64,000 nucleotides of DNA from Rhynochetos jubatus (GCA_027574665.1 CM050690.1:35186357-35250356); one strand, 5' to 3'; shown: positions 13,335-27,335, counted from the first letter of the stretch. The notes: a model not told the origin generated them from the letters alone. Made by a program: numbers and translations.

Positions 13335-14129
13335 TGTCGTGGTTTAACTCCGGCTAGCAAAATACCACGAAGCCGCTCTCACAAATCCCCCTCCCCTCCT
13401 CCAGTGGAGGGGAAGAATTGGAGGAAAAAGAAATAAGGAAGCTCGTAAAATTGAGATAAGAACTATTTACTAATTAAATCTAAATCAATATATACAGATA
13501 CTATTACTAATAAATACTTAAAATAGTAGAAAATGAAACATATAGTACAATATATACAATATGATACAATTTCCCACCATCCACTGATCAATGCACACCC
13601 AGATGTTGAGGGATGAAAATCAGACCCAGAGAGCCCGAGACCCACAGCCCGAGAGCGATCGCAGCCCGAGAGCTGCGGCCTGAAGGCCGGAGCCCGGGAG
13701 CCTACGCAGCAGATTCCGAGCAAACCTTATCACTGATAACACGGCCAGAAAAGTCAAAACAATCCACCAGCTCCCACACGAATGAGCCAGCACAGGAGTT
13801 AGCAAAGCAGCTAACGCAGGAGGGTTAGCAAGTGCCCAGAGAGACGAGCAAGGGAGTAAGGGAGAGAGAGAGAAGGGCAGAGTAATGGCTACCGGACCCT
13901 CTTCCCCATCCAAAGAGACCGGAACATGACGGACTATGGGATGAAATACTTCCTTGGTTAGTCTGGGTCAGCTACAGTATCCGAAGCGGACAAAAGACCT
14001 TGAGTTCAGTACAAGCTATCCCCAGCACCAGCTGAGGCCTTACCAATGTTTTCACTTACTGTCCAGCAACATAGTTTCTTGGCAACCAGAGTAAAGGGAG
14101 TTAGCCCTTTCCTGACTGAACCCAGCACA
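13335..14129 (-). mobile_element. Solo LTR, antisense, same family as the HNRNPK-intron ERV
   Basis: On the plus strand it begins TGTCGTGGTTTAACTCC and ends TGACTGAACCCAGCACA, matching both LTRs of the element at 56,346-60,515. Orientation is set by that element, whose pol remnants lie on the minus strand. ATGT on both sides (13331-13334 and 14130-14133) is an exact 4-bp match, or 5 bp if the terminal A is counted. The middle (13,620-13,700) is rich in GCCCGAGA-type repeats and CpG. No internal sequence is present, so it is a solo LTR. Confidence 0.85.
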
Positions 14130-14133
14130 ATGT

Positions 14134-17100
14134 ACACATCTGTACTTATACGAAGATGTACACACCTATATACCTTCATGTTTTTATGTACAGAAATCCG
14201 CACTTTCATGATGATAAAAGCGGTAGCAGCTAAGTCAAGTCTATGTCCCTGTTTGAGTTTCAAAAGACGTAGTAATATTCTTCATAGCTCCCATAATACT
14301 GGGACTAAGTCCTATTTTCTTCTACCTACCTACTTGCTTTTCTGGATCTAGTTTATAATAAGCAGGTCCAATATAATGTAATCTTCAGTCTTTCACCCTG
14401 GTGCGAGAAAAACTAATACCAGCTTATTCTTCACATTCTAAATTCTGTTTCACCTCCAGCCAAACCCTTATCTGCACACATAAACACCAACATTTTCCAA
14501 ATATTTCTGAAAAAACCCGTTCCACACTCATGAACAATATACTATCCTACCTGGAGCTGCAGGTCCACTCATTAAAAGACAACAATAGTATTCTTCTTCT
14601 GATGTTTCAAACCCAAATTTGGAGGCGGTGTGATACAACAAGCGAGCACTCTGAGAATATTTTTGGTAACACAATTAACTACTCAGCTCATAACCCTTCT
14701 CCTGGCATTATGGAGAGTTACCAGACAGGCACATTCTGATCCCATAATCTTCGGGAATTCTGTAGAACACTAATGGTAACTTTTGTCAGTACTAGATATG
14801 AGGTCTCCACAGATTAGAATCTGCTTTTTTCCCCAAGCCAGATTTCACTGACTGTGAAGATAAGTTTGGAAGTGTATAGAAACCCCTGCTGTTGTTTTGG
14901 GACACCTTCACCTAAAAAGATTAACTCACCATAAAGTCTTATTCTAATCATAAATTTGGCCTATAAAAATTCTAGTGCAAACTTTCTTTTTTATTGGGTC
15001 CAAGAGATTTCCAGTCTGTATCTTTTAGCTTTAAAAATTCCACCTGGAAGGTTTTTTTTCCTTTACTTGCATGATGTTGGCCAAGCAAGCCCTGCAACTG
15101 AAATGCGAATCTTGGTTGCCCATACCCATCTGTGAGTCAGAATGGAACCGGTCACTTGCTCACTGCCCAGTTCTCTGGTGCCAGGAGCAATAACCTACTG
15201 CAGGCACTAAGTACACACAAGCGATTTTCACACATGCTGAGCAGAGTGATTGCACTAGTTTACTTGTTAAACGCGTACGGAAGATATCTGCCTGTCTTAA
15301 TGGACTTTCAACTTTTGAATATTATTATGGCACACCAATAGAAACATTGTGACCTTGTGAATATGGTTTATTGGCAGTGACATGGCTTTCAGAACAATTA
15401 GAAACAGATACGGAATCCACAGCTGAATAACCTTGGATCATAACTTCTTTGGGAATGTGTGCAGGTACAAGTAGGATATAAATGATGAGTAAACATTTAA
15501 ATTGGTAAATCTGGTTGAAACATTTTCAAAACACATTTTTGTGAAAATATCCTGATTGTCCAAGTTGAAAAGACTGAAAGACACTAATTTAGCTCTACAG
15601 AGTTTTTCTTGGGAAGGTTTTATAGCATTCTAGGTCAGAAAGTTATTTCAGGTGAGGGAGGATGAAATTGAAAATCTGCATATTTTATGCAGAATTTGAT
15701 ATTTTAATTTAGTTGTACTTCTGAAAATGGTTTAAAAGTTTTGGGTTTACTCCAGTGCTGAACAGAAACAAACTTAACAAGCTTGCCTGTTAAAATGAAA
15801 TTGTATTCTCATCTTTCACCAACTCTAATAATTGTATGATTTTCCAGAGGTTTACAAAACTGAACTCAAACTATTCATTCAGACAACAGTACTTTTAGAC
15901 CCTCTTTCCTCATAGGATCTCAAGTGTAATTAATTAAGCCTTGCTATACTCCAGCCATGAACATCATGCCTACATACTACAAAAAATGCAGCACACAGAT
16001 TAAATAATTTCCTGCTGTCAAACTAGCAGCCTGCCATGGAAATCATATCTCCTGACTCCCAGTCCTTTTACCTGAACACAATGATTCTGTCAAGTTGTCA
16101 ACTAATGACTACCATTAAAGCAATCCAAAATATTACTGTCAACAAAAGCAGAAGTCATGCTGCAGGTCTCAGAGGAGACAAAAGCTAAAAAGAACCTTTG
16201 TTTAGTAAGTGACTTGCTATCAGTCAACAAGGAAAGTTCAAAATCAATTTCTTTTTCAAAAAAATGAGCTAGTTCAGTATTATTGTCATCAAGCGATGCA
16301 TCATTTATTTCTTAAATAAGAAACCACTACTACATCAGAAATGTGAACTAATTATTCTAAAAGCATTAATCAATTTGTTAAGAACTCTACGGTAAAAATG
16401 TAGCCTCTCTGTTGCTATACTGGTAAAATGTACCTCACATAACCATAATCTGCTTACTGATACAAATACCACCTCCTTTTAGCTGATTTCAGGAAAACAT
16501 TTTAGAAGTGCTCTAGGCTGAAAGGGATGATAAATAATTTTTAGACTGAAAGTTGAAGTGGATTGATTAGGAGCAATTTTTTATGTTTTACACAATATAA
16601 AGATGAACTACATGGTTCATGGAGCCAATTTGCAGAGCAACCTCTCCTCTCTAATTGCTGCTAGACTAATGTAGAAGCACACTCCTAGAAAGTAGAGAAA
16701 TCCATTTACCCAATCATGTCATTTAAGTAGCGAACACAAGTACTGGATTTTTCCATTACCTTTCATATTAGCCTTGCTACATTCCACCTGTGACCCTCAT
16801 TTTAAGAGTACAATGCTCTTTTATACAATTTTGTAACCATAATAAAGGTCCACTTCAAAATGTTTCAAAATAGACTAAGGACATTTAAAAAAACCCCACA
16901 TAATTAGGGACATAACCAATCTTACTAATTCCTGGTAATGTATTGTAAAATGAAATTATTTGCTAAAACGTTTAATAAATTCCCATCTTCAGGACTAGAA
17001 AAGAACATTTCCTCTATTTTCTCTGGCACAAGAATCTAGTGACTATTCTCTTCTGACTACTTAGTCGGTGGTTGTCCCGTCTACTGCAAATTTATTTCAA

Positions 17101-19611
17101 GAATTGTCTAGGTTTGTTGATTTTTATTATTTTTTTTTTTTAACAGGAAATGGACAGACTCTTATTTAAATCAAGATAGGATTTTTTTAGTATTGTTCAC
17201 ATGAAAATAGATAATCTATTGTTGTCGGCGAGAAAAAAGGCATAACCTTCGCTCCACCCATTACAACAAGTCAGAGTACACAGAATAATTAGCTTTATGT
17301 TCCAGGTGTCTGCTCTAAGGACCATTTCTATTTATTGCTGGAAAAAGAATAACATGAGTATAAACAACCCTGGGAGCAGAAGTTGGTTCTGAGCAACGCT
17401 TCTAAGTTTCCTTATTGAAGTAACAGGTTTTAGAAGTTATTTTCATAAATACCTGAAAAGAAAATGAAAACATGTTTGAAGAAAATATTCTTCATTATTT
17501 CAGAATAAAATAAAACATAATCATTGACAGTGTCAGGCGATAGAGTTCCCTAATAGACTAAAATACTTTTATACGGTGTTTTCTATTCTTTGGATGAAAT
17601 GTAGTCCGAGCTGCGACATTGTTACCAAAAAATATTTTCTATGTTACAGCAGGACTAAATTAAAGGAATGATTCAGGAATAACTGCTCTAATTATGTATT
17701 ACATACATGGGGGCCCCCAAAATCTGAAAAGCTGTTAGAGATTTTGCTGCAGGACACAAAAAATCTATACAGGGGAAACAGAAGAACAGGAAATGTCAGC
17801 TGAGTTTTTTTTAGTGACAGCAGCGTTCCTTGTAACAAGTTAATACATCTAACAACATTCTCATTGTTTAACGCTCCGCTTTAAAACATCGTTAGAGAAA
17901 CCCACCACTTCCAGAAATCCGTATTAACAACATTAACTGCAGCAATTAAAAAAAATGTTAAATATCTGCTACTTGTCTAAATACTGATCTGAATGTATTA
18001 TTTAGATACCATAACAGCAAGGCTAGCAAGGATACATTTGTGTTAGTATTTACTGGTTTTCAGCAGTACCTGGTGTTTTGAAACAGGCCTCACAATGACC
18101 TGGTTGGGCAGTTCGTGAAAAAGGAAGGAGTTAATCAATACATTTTTTAAAAAGGTACATTTTAATGAACATATTGCACATATTCATAAAGACAGGGTAT
18201 AATGCTTTTAAAATAATTAGCATCCTGAAAAAGGGTCAGTAGTCATGGTTTACCTGTTGCGTGCTCTAGTAATCCCACTACAGATAGAGGATTTACTGAA
18301 GATTTAAATAAAATGAGCTAAGTATCTCAACCTTCAAAAGAATATGACTTCTCCAAACTGTACACAGCTCATGACCTATTCCATGGAAACCAACAAACAA
18401 GTGGAAAATAGGCTATGATGTCCTATTTGAAGAGCAGGAACTGAATTAGCAAAGGCTGTTACAGCCAACATCTACTAGTTACCTGAAATCATAGCTGCAG
18501 GTTCAGCTCCACCATGTAATAGCAAAGTGGGACCTGGACAAGATGAGTATAATTTTCTGCCCGTGAATTCCTTCTAAAGGCCATTCTCTTTTGCTCTTTC
18601 CTGAAAATGTTTGATATTGAGTAAGGAAAGTTGTGTCTTAAATATTTACTGATTTGTTGTTGTTGTTGTTGTTATAACTCTGTTGCAGCAGAATAGTTTC
18701 ACTGCCTTTGTTAGATTTAAAACTGACTTATATCAGTATAACTGGGGAGGGAAGCAGGAAAGCATATTTACTTAGCGTTAATGTAAAAATCTTAAGCAAG
18801 AACAAATTTTGGTTTTAAGGTGCAAAAGGAATTCTAATAAGCAAGGTTTCAGACTTGCACGGTGTGGATAATACAAGAATTTTGCCTACTGATGCTTTAA
18901 AGCAATATACTAAATACGGAACTTCTGCAAAATAAGATTTATAGTGTTTTAAAACAAGATTGTGATTTTCAAAACTGGAAAACCTCCGGTTCTCTAGTAC
19001 CGGGGGTAGTCATCAGCAGTAAGTTTCTTCATGGGTTCTGTTCTGGATATCACAAAAGTTTCCCTTTCTGCTACAGTGACCATATCTTCTTTATTATTTC
19101 TTGGTAATGAATTGCACAGATTGCAGTCCTAACATTAAAACTACCCAAATAACCCTGCTTTATATCAGAGATGCCTGCTATAGGTGAGTATATTTGAAGG
19201 TTGCCAAGTGACAGGAGTTTGACAGCAGAAGTCCCTAGCATAAATAGGACTCCACTGGCAAAACTGCACTGAACACTCTAAATGGTAGATGCAGAAAGGA
19301 GTATCCATATGTGGATGTGCAAAGATGACATATTTGTAGATCAGAGTCCACTTTTGTTAGGATAAAACCAAGGTTTTTTAGGTAAACCCACTTTTTCTAG
19401 ATATAACTGCATCCACTGAAGGGACAGATTTAGGAATATCTCAAGTGGTACCCTTCAACAGAAAAGCACTTTGTGTTTTGATCCTAAAAAAATTTACAGC
19501 TGCTCATAATTTTACAGCCATAGCAAAATACGTTCTAAGAGATCTACATCTATTCTGTATCTCCAAACCACATTTTTGGAGCTCCAAACCACAGCCTTGA
19601 ACCGCATGTTC
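14134..19611. other. Intergenic, no gene seen
   Basis: About 5.5 kb of AT-rich sequence without a recognised gene or interspersed repeat. It is the longest repeat-poor stretch of the window. A TTG microsatellite at 18654-18673 is the only simple repeat of note. Confidence 0.55.
18654..18673 (+). repeat. (TTG)n microsatellite
   Basis: Nearly seven perfect TTG units. Confidence 0.9.
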
Positions 19612-19874
19612 AAGGCTTTCACAAGTAATCTGGTCTAATCTGTTCCTAAACACCTCCTGGTCACGGACCCCACTGACTCCCCAGGTTCATAACAGATTTG
19701 TTTGAGGTCTCTTCAGATAGTACCTTTAGGATATTTTCCTTCTGTCTAATCTGAATCCTTTCTGCAGTAATTTAAGCCTGTATTTCTTGCTTTACTGAAG
19801 TCACAGAGAAGAGATTGATTACTTCCACTGTGCAATAATCCTATGTAAAAATCTTACACACATTTGAAGACTAT
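19612..19874 (-). mobile_element. Ancient CR1 fragment, antisense
   Basis: The order of phrases on the plus strand (CTAATCTGTTCCTAAACACC, a GTAATTTAAGCCTGTATTTC segment, then TTTGAAGACTAT) is that of the 3' part of an old CR1 subfamily. It is much more diverged than its neighbours. A younger CR1 starts directly at its right edge. Confidence 0.55.
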
Positions 19875-20758
19875 CATAGAATCACAGAATGGTTTGGGTT
19901 GGAAGGGACCTTAAAGATCATCTAGTTCCAACCCCCCTGCCATGGGCAGGGACACCCTCCACTAGACCAGGTTGCTCAAAGCCTCATCCAGCCTGGCCTT
20001 GGACACTGCCAGGGATGGGGCACCCACAGCTTCTCTGGGCAACCTGTGCCAGTGCCTCACCACCCTCTCTGGGAAGTTTTTCCTTATATCATTCCACCAG
20101 GTCCATGTCCTTTTTATCTTGCGGACCCCAGAGCTGAATGCAGTGCTCCAGGTGGGGTGTCAGGAATGCGTAGTAGAGGTGGAGAATGACCTCCCTTGAT
20201 CTTCTGCTTTTCATACAGCCCAGGATGCAGCTGGCTTTCTGGGCTGCAAGCACATATTTCTGGGTCATGTTGAGCTTCTCATCAACCAGCACCCCCAAGT
20301 CCTCCTCAGGGCTGCTCTTGATCCATTCTCCACCCAGGCTGTACTTGTGCTTGGGATTGCCCTGACCCATGTGCAGGACCTTGCACTTGGCCTTGTTGGC
20401 CAACAACGCCATGGGGTTCAAAGTGGCCCTCTGGATGGCATCCCTTCCCTCCAGTGTGTTGGCCACACCACACAGCTTGGTGTCGTCAGCAAACTTGCTG
20501 AGGGTGTACTCAATCCCACTATCCATGTCGCTGACAAAGATGTTAAACAGCACCAGTCTCAATACCAACCCCTGAGGAGCACCACTCGTCACTGGACATT
20601 GAGCCGTTGACCACAACTCTTTCAGTACAACTCTCCATCCAATTCCTTTTCCACTGACTGGCTCACCTGTCAAATCCATGTCTCTCCAGTTTGGAGACAA
20701 GGATGTTGTGCGAGATGGTGTCAAATGCTTTGCACATCTAGGCACATGATGTCAGTTG
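19875..20758 (-). mobile_element. CR1 LINE, antisense, 3' portion (split by a nested CR1)
   Basis: Standard CR1 3' UTR at 19875, then RT on the minus strand (20089-20745) with [37 protein letters not shown] and [16 protein letters not shown] is kept. The text breaks at about 20758 in the RT region and resumes at 21556: compare GTTGCT before the break and TCCATTATCCACCAA after it with GTTGCCCATCCTCTATCCACCAA in the uninterrupted copy near 29,460. This and the 21556-23566 part are therefore one older insertion. Confidence 0.88.
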
Positions 20759-21555
20759 CTCTGGAGAGGTGGGCCTCTGCCAACCTCGTGAAGTTCAACA
20801 AGGCCAAGTGCAAGGTCCTGCACATGGGTCGGGGCAATCCCAAACACAAGTACAGGCTGGCCAGAGAATGGATCAAGAGCAGCCCTGGGGAGAAGGACTT
20901 GGGGGTACTGGTGGATGAGAAGCTGAACATAAGCCAGCAGTGTGTGCTGGCAGCCCAGAAAGCCAACCATATCCTGGGCTGTATCAGGAGAAGCGTGGCC
21001 AGCAGGTCGAGGGAGGGGATTCTCCCCCTCTGCTCTGCTCTCATGAGACCCCACCTGGAGTACTGTGTCCAGCTGTGGAACCCTCAACATAAGAAGGTTA
21101 TCGACCAGTTGGAACAAGTCCAGAGGAGGCCACAAGGATGCTCAGAGGGCTGGAGCACTTCTCCTATGGAGAAAGGCTGAGAGAGTTGGGCTTGTCCAGC
21201 CTTGAGAAAAGAAGGCTCCAGGGAGACCTTACAGCAGCCTCCCAGTACCAGAAAGGACCTACAAGGAAGATGGAGGGAAACATTTTACAAGGGATAACAG
21301 GTTTAAATTGAAAGCGGGGAGATTTAGATTAGATATCAGGAAGAAGTGTTTCCCAGAGAGGGTGGTGAGGCACTGGCACAGGTTGCCCAGAGAAGCTGTG
21401 GATGTCCCATCCCTGGCTGTCTTCAAGGCCAAGCTGGATGAGGCTTTGAGCAACCTGGTCTAGTGGAGGGTGTCCCTACCCGTGGCAGGGGGGGTGGAAC
21501 TGGATGATCTTCAAGGTCCCTTCCAACACAAACCATTCTGTGATTCTGTGATTCT
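20759..21555 (+). mobile_element. Younger CR1 LINE, sense, inserted into an older antisense CR1
   Basis: Sense orientation, 5'-truncated in the RT (starts at LERWAS) and running through [40 protein letters not shown] and the 3' UTR to a two-unit ATTCTGTG tail at ~21,535-21,555. The open frame 20725-21180 covers its coding part, then breaks. Together with 19875-20450 it makes a head-to-head inverted pair. Confidence 0.9.
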
Positions 21556-23566
21556 TCCATTATCCACCAATGCTGCAATGCCATTGTAAAATGCCACCAA
21601 ATTCATCAGCCACAATTTGCCTTTAGTGAGGCCATGTTGGTTGTCAGCAATCATCTCCTCATTCTCCACGTGTCTTTGTGTAGTTTCCAGGAGGATCTGT
21701 TCCATGACTGCTGGGCACACAGGTGAGACTGACTGGCTTGTAGTTCCCTGCATCTTCCTTTTTCGTCTTTTTTGAAAAATGGGGGTTATGTTTGCCCTTT
21801 TCCAGTCAGTGGGAATTTCAACAAACTGCCACAACTTTTCAGATATGATGGATAGTGGCTGAGCAACTTCATGTGTCAGTTCCCTGCAGGCACCGTGGAT
21901 GCACCTCATCAGGTCTCATGGACTGTGCAGCTTCAGATTCCTTTGATATTCTTGAACCTGAGCTTCCCTTACTGTGAGTGGTTCTTCATTCTCCCAGTCT
22001 CTGCCTTTGCCTTCTGCAACTGCAGTGGTGTGGCTTCAGCACTTGCTGGTGAAGACTGAGGCAAAAAAGTCATTGAGTACCTCAGCCTTGTCCATATCCC
22101 GGGTAGCCAGATCTTCAGTTTCCTTCTGCAGAGGACACACATTTTCCTTAGTTTTCCTTTTGTTACCAACATACCTATAGAGGCTTTCCTTCCTGTCCTT
22201 GATGTCCCTGGACAGATTTAATTATATCAGGGCTTTAGCTTTCCTAACCTGATCCCTGGCTACTCAGACAATTTATCTGTAATCCTCCCAGGCTTCCTGT
22301 CCCTGCTTCCACCCACTGCAGGCTTTCTTTTTGTGTTTGTGTTTGTTCAGGAGCTCCGTCTTCATCCATGCAGGTCTTCTGGCATTTTTGCCTGACTTCC
22401 TCTTCATTATGGTGCATCGCTCCTGAGCTTGGAGGAAGTGATCCTTAAATATTATCCAGCTTTCTTGGGCCTTTCTTCCCTCCAGGGCTTTATTCCATGG
22501 TACTCTAAAGTACCAAGTACCGTCTTCAAGCAGATCCCTGAAGAGACCAAAGGCTGTTCTCCTGAAGTCCTGATGGGCAGCAAGCTTGCTGTGCACCCTC
22601 TTCACTCTCCGAAAGATCTAGAACTCCACCATTTCATGGTCACTGCAGCCAAGGCTGCTCTTGAACTTTACATTCTCCACCAGGCCCTCCCTGTTGGTGA
22701 GAACAAGGTCCAGCATAGCACATGTCCTCATTGGCTCCTCTGTCACTTAGAGAAGGAAGTTATCAACACATTCCAAGGACCTCCTGGGTTGCTGAGCTGT
22801 CCCTTCAACAGATATCAGAGTGGTTGAAGTCCCCTAGGACCAGGGCTTGCAAATGTAAGGCTGCTCCTATCTGTCTATAGAGGCCCTCATCCGCTCTGCC
22901 TTCCTTGTCAGCTGGCCTGTAGCAGACTCTCACTATAATGTCACCTGTCCCTGTCCTCCCTTTAATCCTGACCCATAAGCTCTCAGTCGGTTCCTCATTC
23001 CTCACCAGGCAGAGCTCCATGCACTCCACCCTGTCATTGACATAGAGGGTGACGCCTGTCCTTCCTAAAGAGCCTGTATCCTTCCACTCTGACACTCCAG
23101 TCATAGGAGTCATCATTGTGTTTCCCCATTCCCCTCTTCTCTGCTTCTCCCACCACCACACCAGCGCACAGGCTAGGGGTGCATAAGAGGTTGGGAGGGC
23201 ATACAGCCAGGACAGCAGACCCCAACTGACCAGGGGGATATCCCATGCTACACAGCATGGTGCCCAGCAATAAAATCTGGAAGAAAGAAGGAGGAAAGGT
23301 GCCCCCACTGGTGGGGAGGTCATGAGTAGCTGTGTGGGACTCAGCCCCACACCGGGGTTAGCCCACCACATGCATCTTTCAGGTTTTAACCCTTTTTGCG
23401 TTTCCCTGTTCAACACCACACCTGTTGTTTTCACAGTCACAAGAGGCTGAGGGTCACCTGCTCTGTGGCTCACTACACCCCATAACTCCCTTCCTGAAAA
23501 GCTGCTGCCTAACCAGTTACTTCCTGTACTTAATTTGAGCAGTTTATTGCTCCTCCTCAAGTGCAA
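21556..23566 (-). mobile_element. CR1 LINE, antisense, RT N-terminus and endonuclease (5' portion of the split copy)
   Basis: Continues the copy at 19875-20758. On the minus strand it shows the N-terminal RT (21511-21909: PTDWKRANITPIFQK, HVENEEMIADNQHGLTKG), the linker around 22,270-22,605 and the APE-type endonuclease at 22,805-23,270 (VECMELCLVRNEEPTESLWV, RVCYRPADKEG, ALVLGDFNHSDI). The endonuclease is split between two frames (GYRLFRKDR lies in another frame at 23034-23270), so it is dead. The 5' boundary is approximate. With both parts it is ~2.9 kb, unusually long for a CR1. Confidence 0.85.
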
Positions 23567-25049
23567 GTTTTGTACTTGTTCTGTCTGAATTTCATTGTAG
23601 GTTCATTTTAAACTATATATCCAATTTCCCAAGGTGGTTTCAAATCATACTTAAAACGTTCAAGCATCATCCTAGGTTCCTGCCCCAGGCTAAACTCAGA
23701 GAAATTTTAGCAGAAATGGCAAAGTAATTCCTGACAAGAGGATGACAGAAAAAACATACTAGTTTGGCAGTGACTTGAAGGATGTTTTAAAAATGCTAGC
23801 GCATATGATCCCATCTCTTTTATCTCTGTGGTCATAGGCACTATACCCCCAACCTGGCTGCTTGTCCCTTTCTGTCACACCATCAAGCTTCTTGTTTTTT
23901 TCCAGCTCTGCACGTTTCCAGTGTACCAACTTTCAGCTTCTGCCCATTTACCATCATCTTACAGTTCATGCTCAGACCCTTCCCCACATCTGTTCAAGCT
24001 GTCCCGCCCTTTTACCTCTGCATGCCTCCGCATACCTAAGTTTCCTTTTTCTCTGTCTACCTGACCCCTGCCTCTCTCTTCTATCATCAGTTTTTGCTTC
24101 CTGTTCTTCTGTCCAGGTACTCAGAAACTCAGGATTATCCTCTGCCCCTGGACAACCTTTGACAAAAATATTATTTGCTGCATCTTTCATGCTTTCACTT
24201 CCTCTAGCTTCTGCCTTTTCATTACCCTCTGTCTCCTGAAAACTCTATCCTTTCCACTGCATTTTCCCCCTTCTCTCTCACCGACATTGAGGGCTGCAGG
24301 GCAGGAAAAACTCATCTCTTAGCTGGTGGGCTAAGTGCCAGAGTGCCACTGGCAGTCAGTGACTGCAATTACAGGGAAAGTACTCATCAATCATTTCAGT
24401 TTTGAGAGGCAGCACACACCGTGCAGTACAGTTAAAACAGAAAGCCTCTGAAGGGAGGGGTTGTGTGTGTAAAGTGGTTACCATCAGAGACCTTACTTTT
24501 AATAGAATAGCTACAAATATAGGGGGTATACGAGAGTGAGACAACAGTGCTGCCTCCGTTCCACCTGTTATGTGGTTACCTGAAATCGTATCGAACCCAG
24601 AACTCTTGATTTTGGACAAAAGTAAATGTGGAGGGAAGTTTGAGAGTATGCACCTTTAGGTTCAAATATCAGGAAGTAAACAAAAAAGTCCTAATATTTT
24701 TGAGATGTAAAATAAAAATATAGTTATGCCAGTCTCATGTTTCCTGGAGTAGAAATCCCTACTCTACTGCTACTACTGTCTTCCCATTCTTGTCTTACTT
24801 ATCACTCAAATGTCTAGAACAAGGAGGGAACATGATGGAAAAGTGTGGTGTCCTGATATTCTCCATCTTGTAAAATTAGCAGCATCGATTGTAAACCCCA
24901 GGGCAGAAAACCAGCTTTTCCTGACCAAAACATTTATTCTACTTGGTTTCTTGTATCTGAAAGGGCAGACTTTGGAGGAAACAATAAGCTGCCTGGGGTA
25001 CCCAGCCCCCTGTGATGGTAGACAGGGATGGTGAGAAGAATTAATCCCC
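23567..25049. other. Intergenic, no gene seen
   Basis: Pyrimidine-rich at 23,860-24,290, otherwise unremarkable. Nothing recognised. Confidence 0.5.
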
Positions 25050-26055
25050 CACAATCCAAGGGGAAATGATTAGTGACCTGCTGCATCACTCAGACATCCA
25101 CAAGTCGATGGGACCCAATGGGATCCACCCAAGGGCACTGAGGGAGTTGGTGGAAGTGCTCACCAAGCCACTTTCCATCATCTATCAGCAGTCCTGGCTA
25201 ACCAGGGAGGTCCCAGTGGAACAGAAGTTAGAAAATGTGATACCCATCTACAGGAAGGGCCAGAAAGAGGATCAGGGGAAGTACAGGCCTGTCAGCCTGA
25301 CCTCAGTGTCAGGGAAGGTTACGGAGCAGATCATCTAGAGTGCCATCATGAGGCACTTATAGGACAACCAGGTCATCGGGCCCAGCCAGCATGGGTTCAT
25401 GAAGGGCAGGTCCTGCTTGACCAACCTGATCTCCTTCTATGACAAAGTGACCTCCTCAGTGGATGAGGGCAAGGCTGTGGATGATGTCTACCTGGACTTT
25501 AGTAAAGCCTTTGACACTGTATCCCTCAGCATTGTCCTAGACAAACTGACTGCTCCTGGCCTGCATGGGCACACTCTTTGCTGGGTAAAAACTGCCAGGA
25601 TGGTCGGGCCCAAAGAGTTGTGGTGAATGGAGTTAAATCCAGTTGTTGGCCAGTCACAAGTGGTATTCCCCAGGGATCAGTACTAGGCACAGTTCTGGTT
25701 CATGTCTTTGTCAATGATCTGGATGAGGGGATCAAGTGTACCCCCATTAAGTTTGCAGATGACACCAAGCTGGGCGGGAGTGTTGATCTGCCTGAGGGCA
25801 GGAAGGCTCTGCAGAGGGATCTGGACAGGCTGGATCAATGGGCCGATGTCAAGCGTATGAGGTTCAACAAGGCCAAGCGCTGGGTCCTGCACCCGGGTCA
25901 CAACAACCCCCTGCAATGCCACAGGCTTGGGGATGCGGGGCTGGAAAGCTGCTAGGAGGAAAAGGACCAGGGGGTGTTGGTTGACCGTCAGCTGAACATG
26001 AGCCAGCACTGTGTCCAGGTGGCCAAGAAGGCCAATGGCATCCAGTCTTGGAGTC
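25050..26055 (+). mobile_element. CR1 LINE RT fragment, sense, truncated at both ends
   Basis: Frames 25066-25338, 25399-25626 and 25578-25955 give consecutive RT blocks: [70 protein letters not shown]. In-frame stops (for example TAG at ~25336) and a frameshift break it. It is from a different, older subfamily than the 3'-end copies nearby. It stops near 26,055 without a CR1 3' end, so it is truncated at both sides. Confidence 0.88.
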
Positions 26056-27335
26056 CCTGAATCGGAGACAGTACACAAGAATAATATTTTTAGCCAACAT
26101 TTTCTATTCACCAAACCCTCTGGTGTAGGTATAGTCCAATTACTGCATTTTCTTGATTTCCACCAGGGACTATGAAGTGCAAAGGTACAACCTCTGGCTC
26201 CAAGGGTCCACGTGCCTGAGACTACTGAAAGAATCAGGGAGGTAAACTATATGCTAGCCATGCTACTCTTGGCACTTTTTACTAGACATTTTCAGGGATG
26301 AAATACTAAATTACATGGGATGTTGATGCCAACCTTTAGAGGCTAGCTGTAATTTTGTTTATAGAAAAAAAAATTATGTAATTGTCCTAATATTCCAACT
26401 TAAGTTAATATTTGAATACTTGCGTATGAATTTATTTTGGTTACAAATGGTTTTCTACACACTAGAGGTGTGGAAAATGACATTTTGTGTTTACCATATC
26501 ATTTATACGTTTTTAATAATGTATTCTGAGAACTCATTAGGATGCACGGGTGGAAAACCCTCATCTGAAGTAGAATAGTTGTTAAGCAACTTTAAAATTT
26601 AATTAGAACCCTTTGCTGCATTTCATTATGAGGTTATTTCATAATTACTCAGCAGGTCCTAGGTATTTACTAATGAAGAAGTGACAGTACATGATATTGC
26701 TGAATTATAACGGCACAGCTGGAGAAGATACTTAGAAAAATGAGGAACAGATAAATACATCATTTGAAAAGTATCAGGGGAATACTCAGCATTGAGCATC
26801 CTTCCCCTGTCTCCCCTGCCTTCCGCCCTTCACAGCTGTAAATGCTGCTACAAAATTCAGCATGCTTGTCTGTCTTCTAGTGACTTAAGAGCTGAGCAAA
26901 TACAAACAGTTGGTTCTTTACTTATGCAACTTACAGGAATTGAGATATTAGCACCTAGAACAAAGCTATGCTCCTAACCAATGGAGAGATGGGCAAACTG
27001 CTACAATTGGTCAACAGGATGGGGTAGAATTGGGTTCAGTGGCACACTTACGAGAAAATAACCATTTGCTGGGCCTTCCTTTCTCTTCTGACTAGGAAAA
27101 TTCCAACCAGAAACAATGTGTAGATACTAAAGCCCCTCAAATTAACCAATTCCTTCCAATTATTTTGCGTATCTTCACTGGCATCTTTAATCAGTGTTAA
27201 TACGTCTGTTTTTAATTTTAAATTCTCCCACAGTTGAATTGGGCTTTCTGTAATCGCTCATTCTTTTTAACATCCTGGACAGCTTTGAACTTCCCTTTTT
27301 TCCCTTTTCCTTTGTTTAATATTTTTGCTGCTCCT

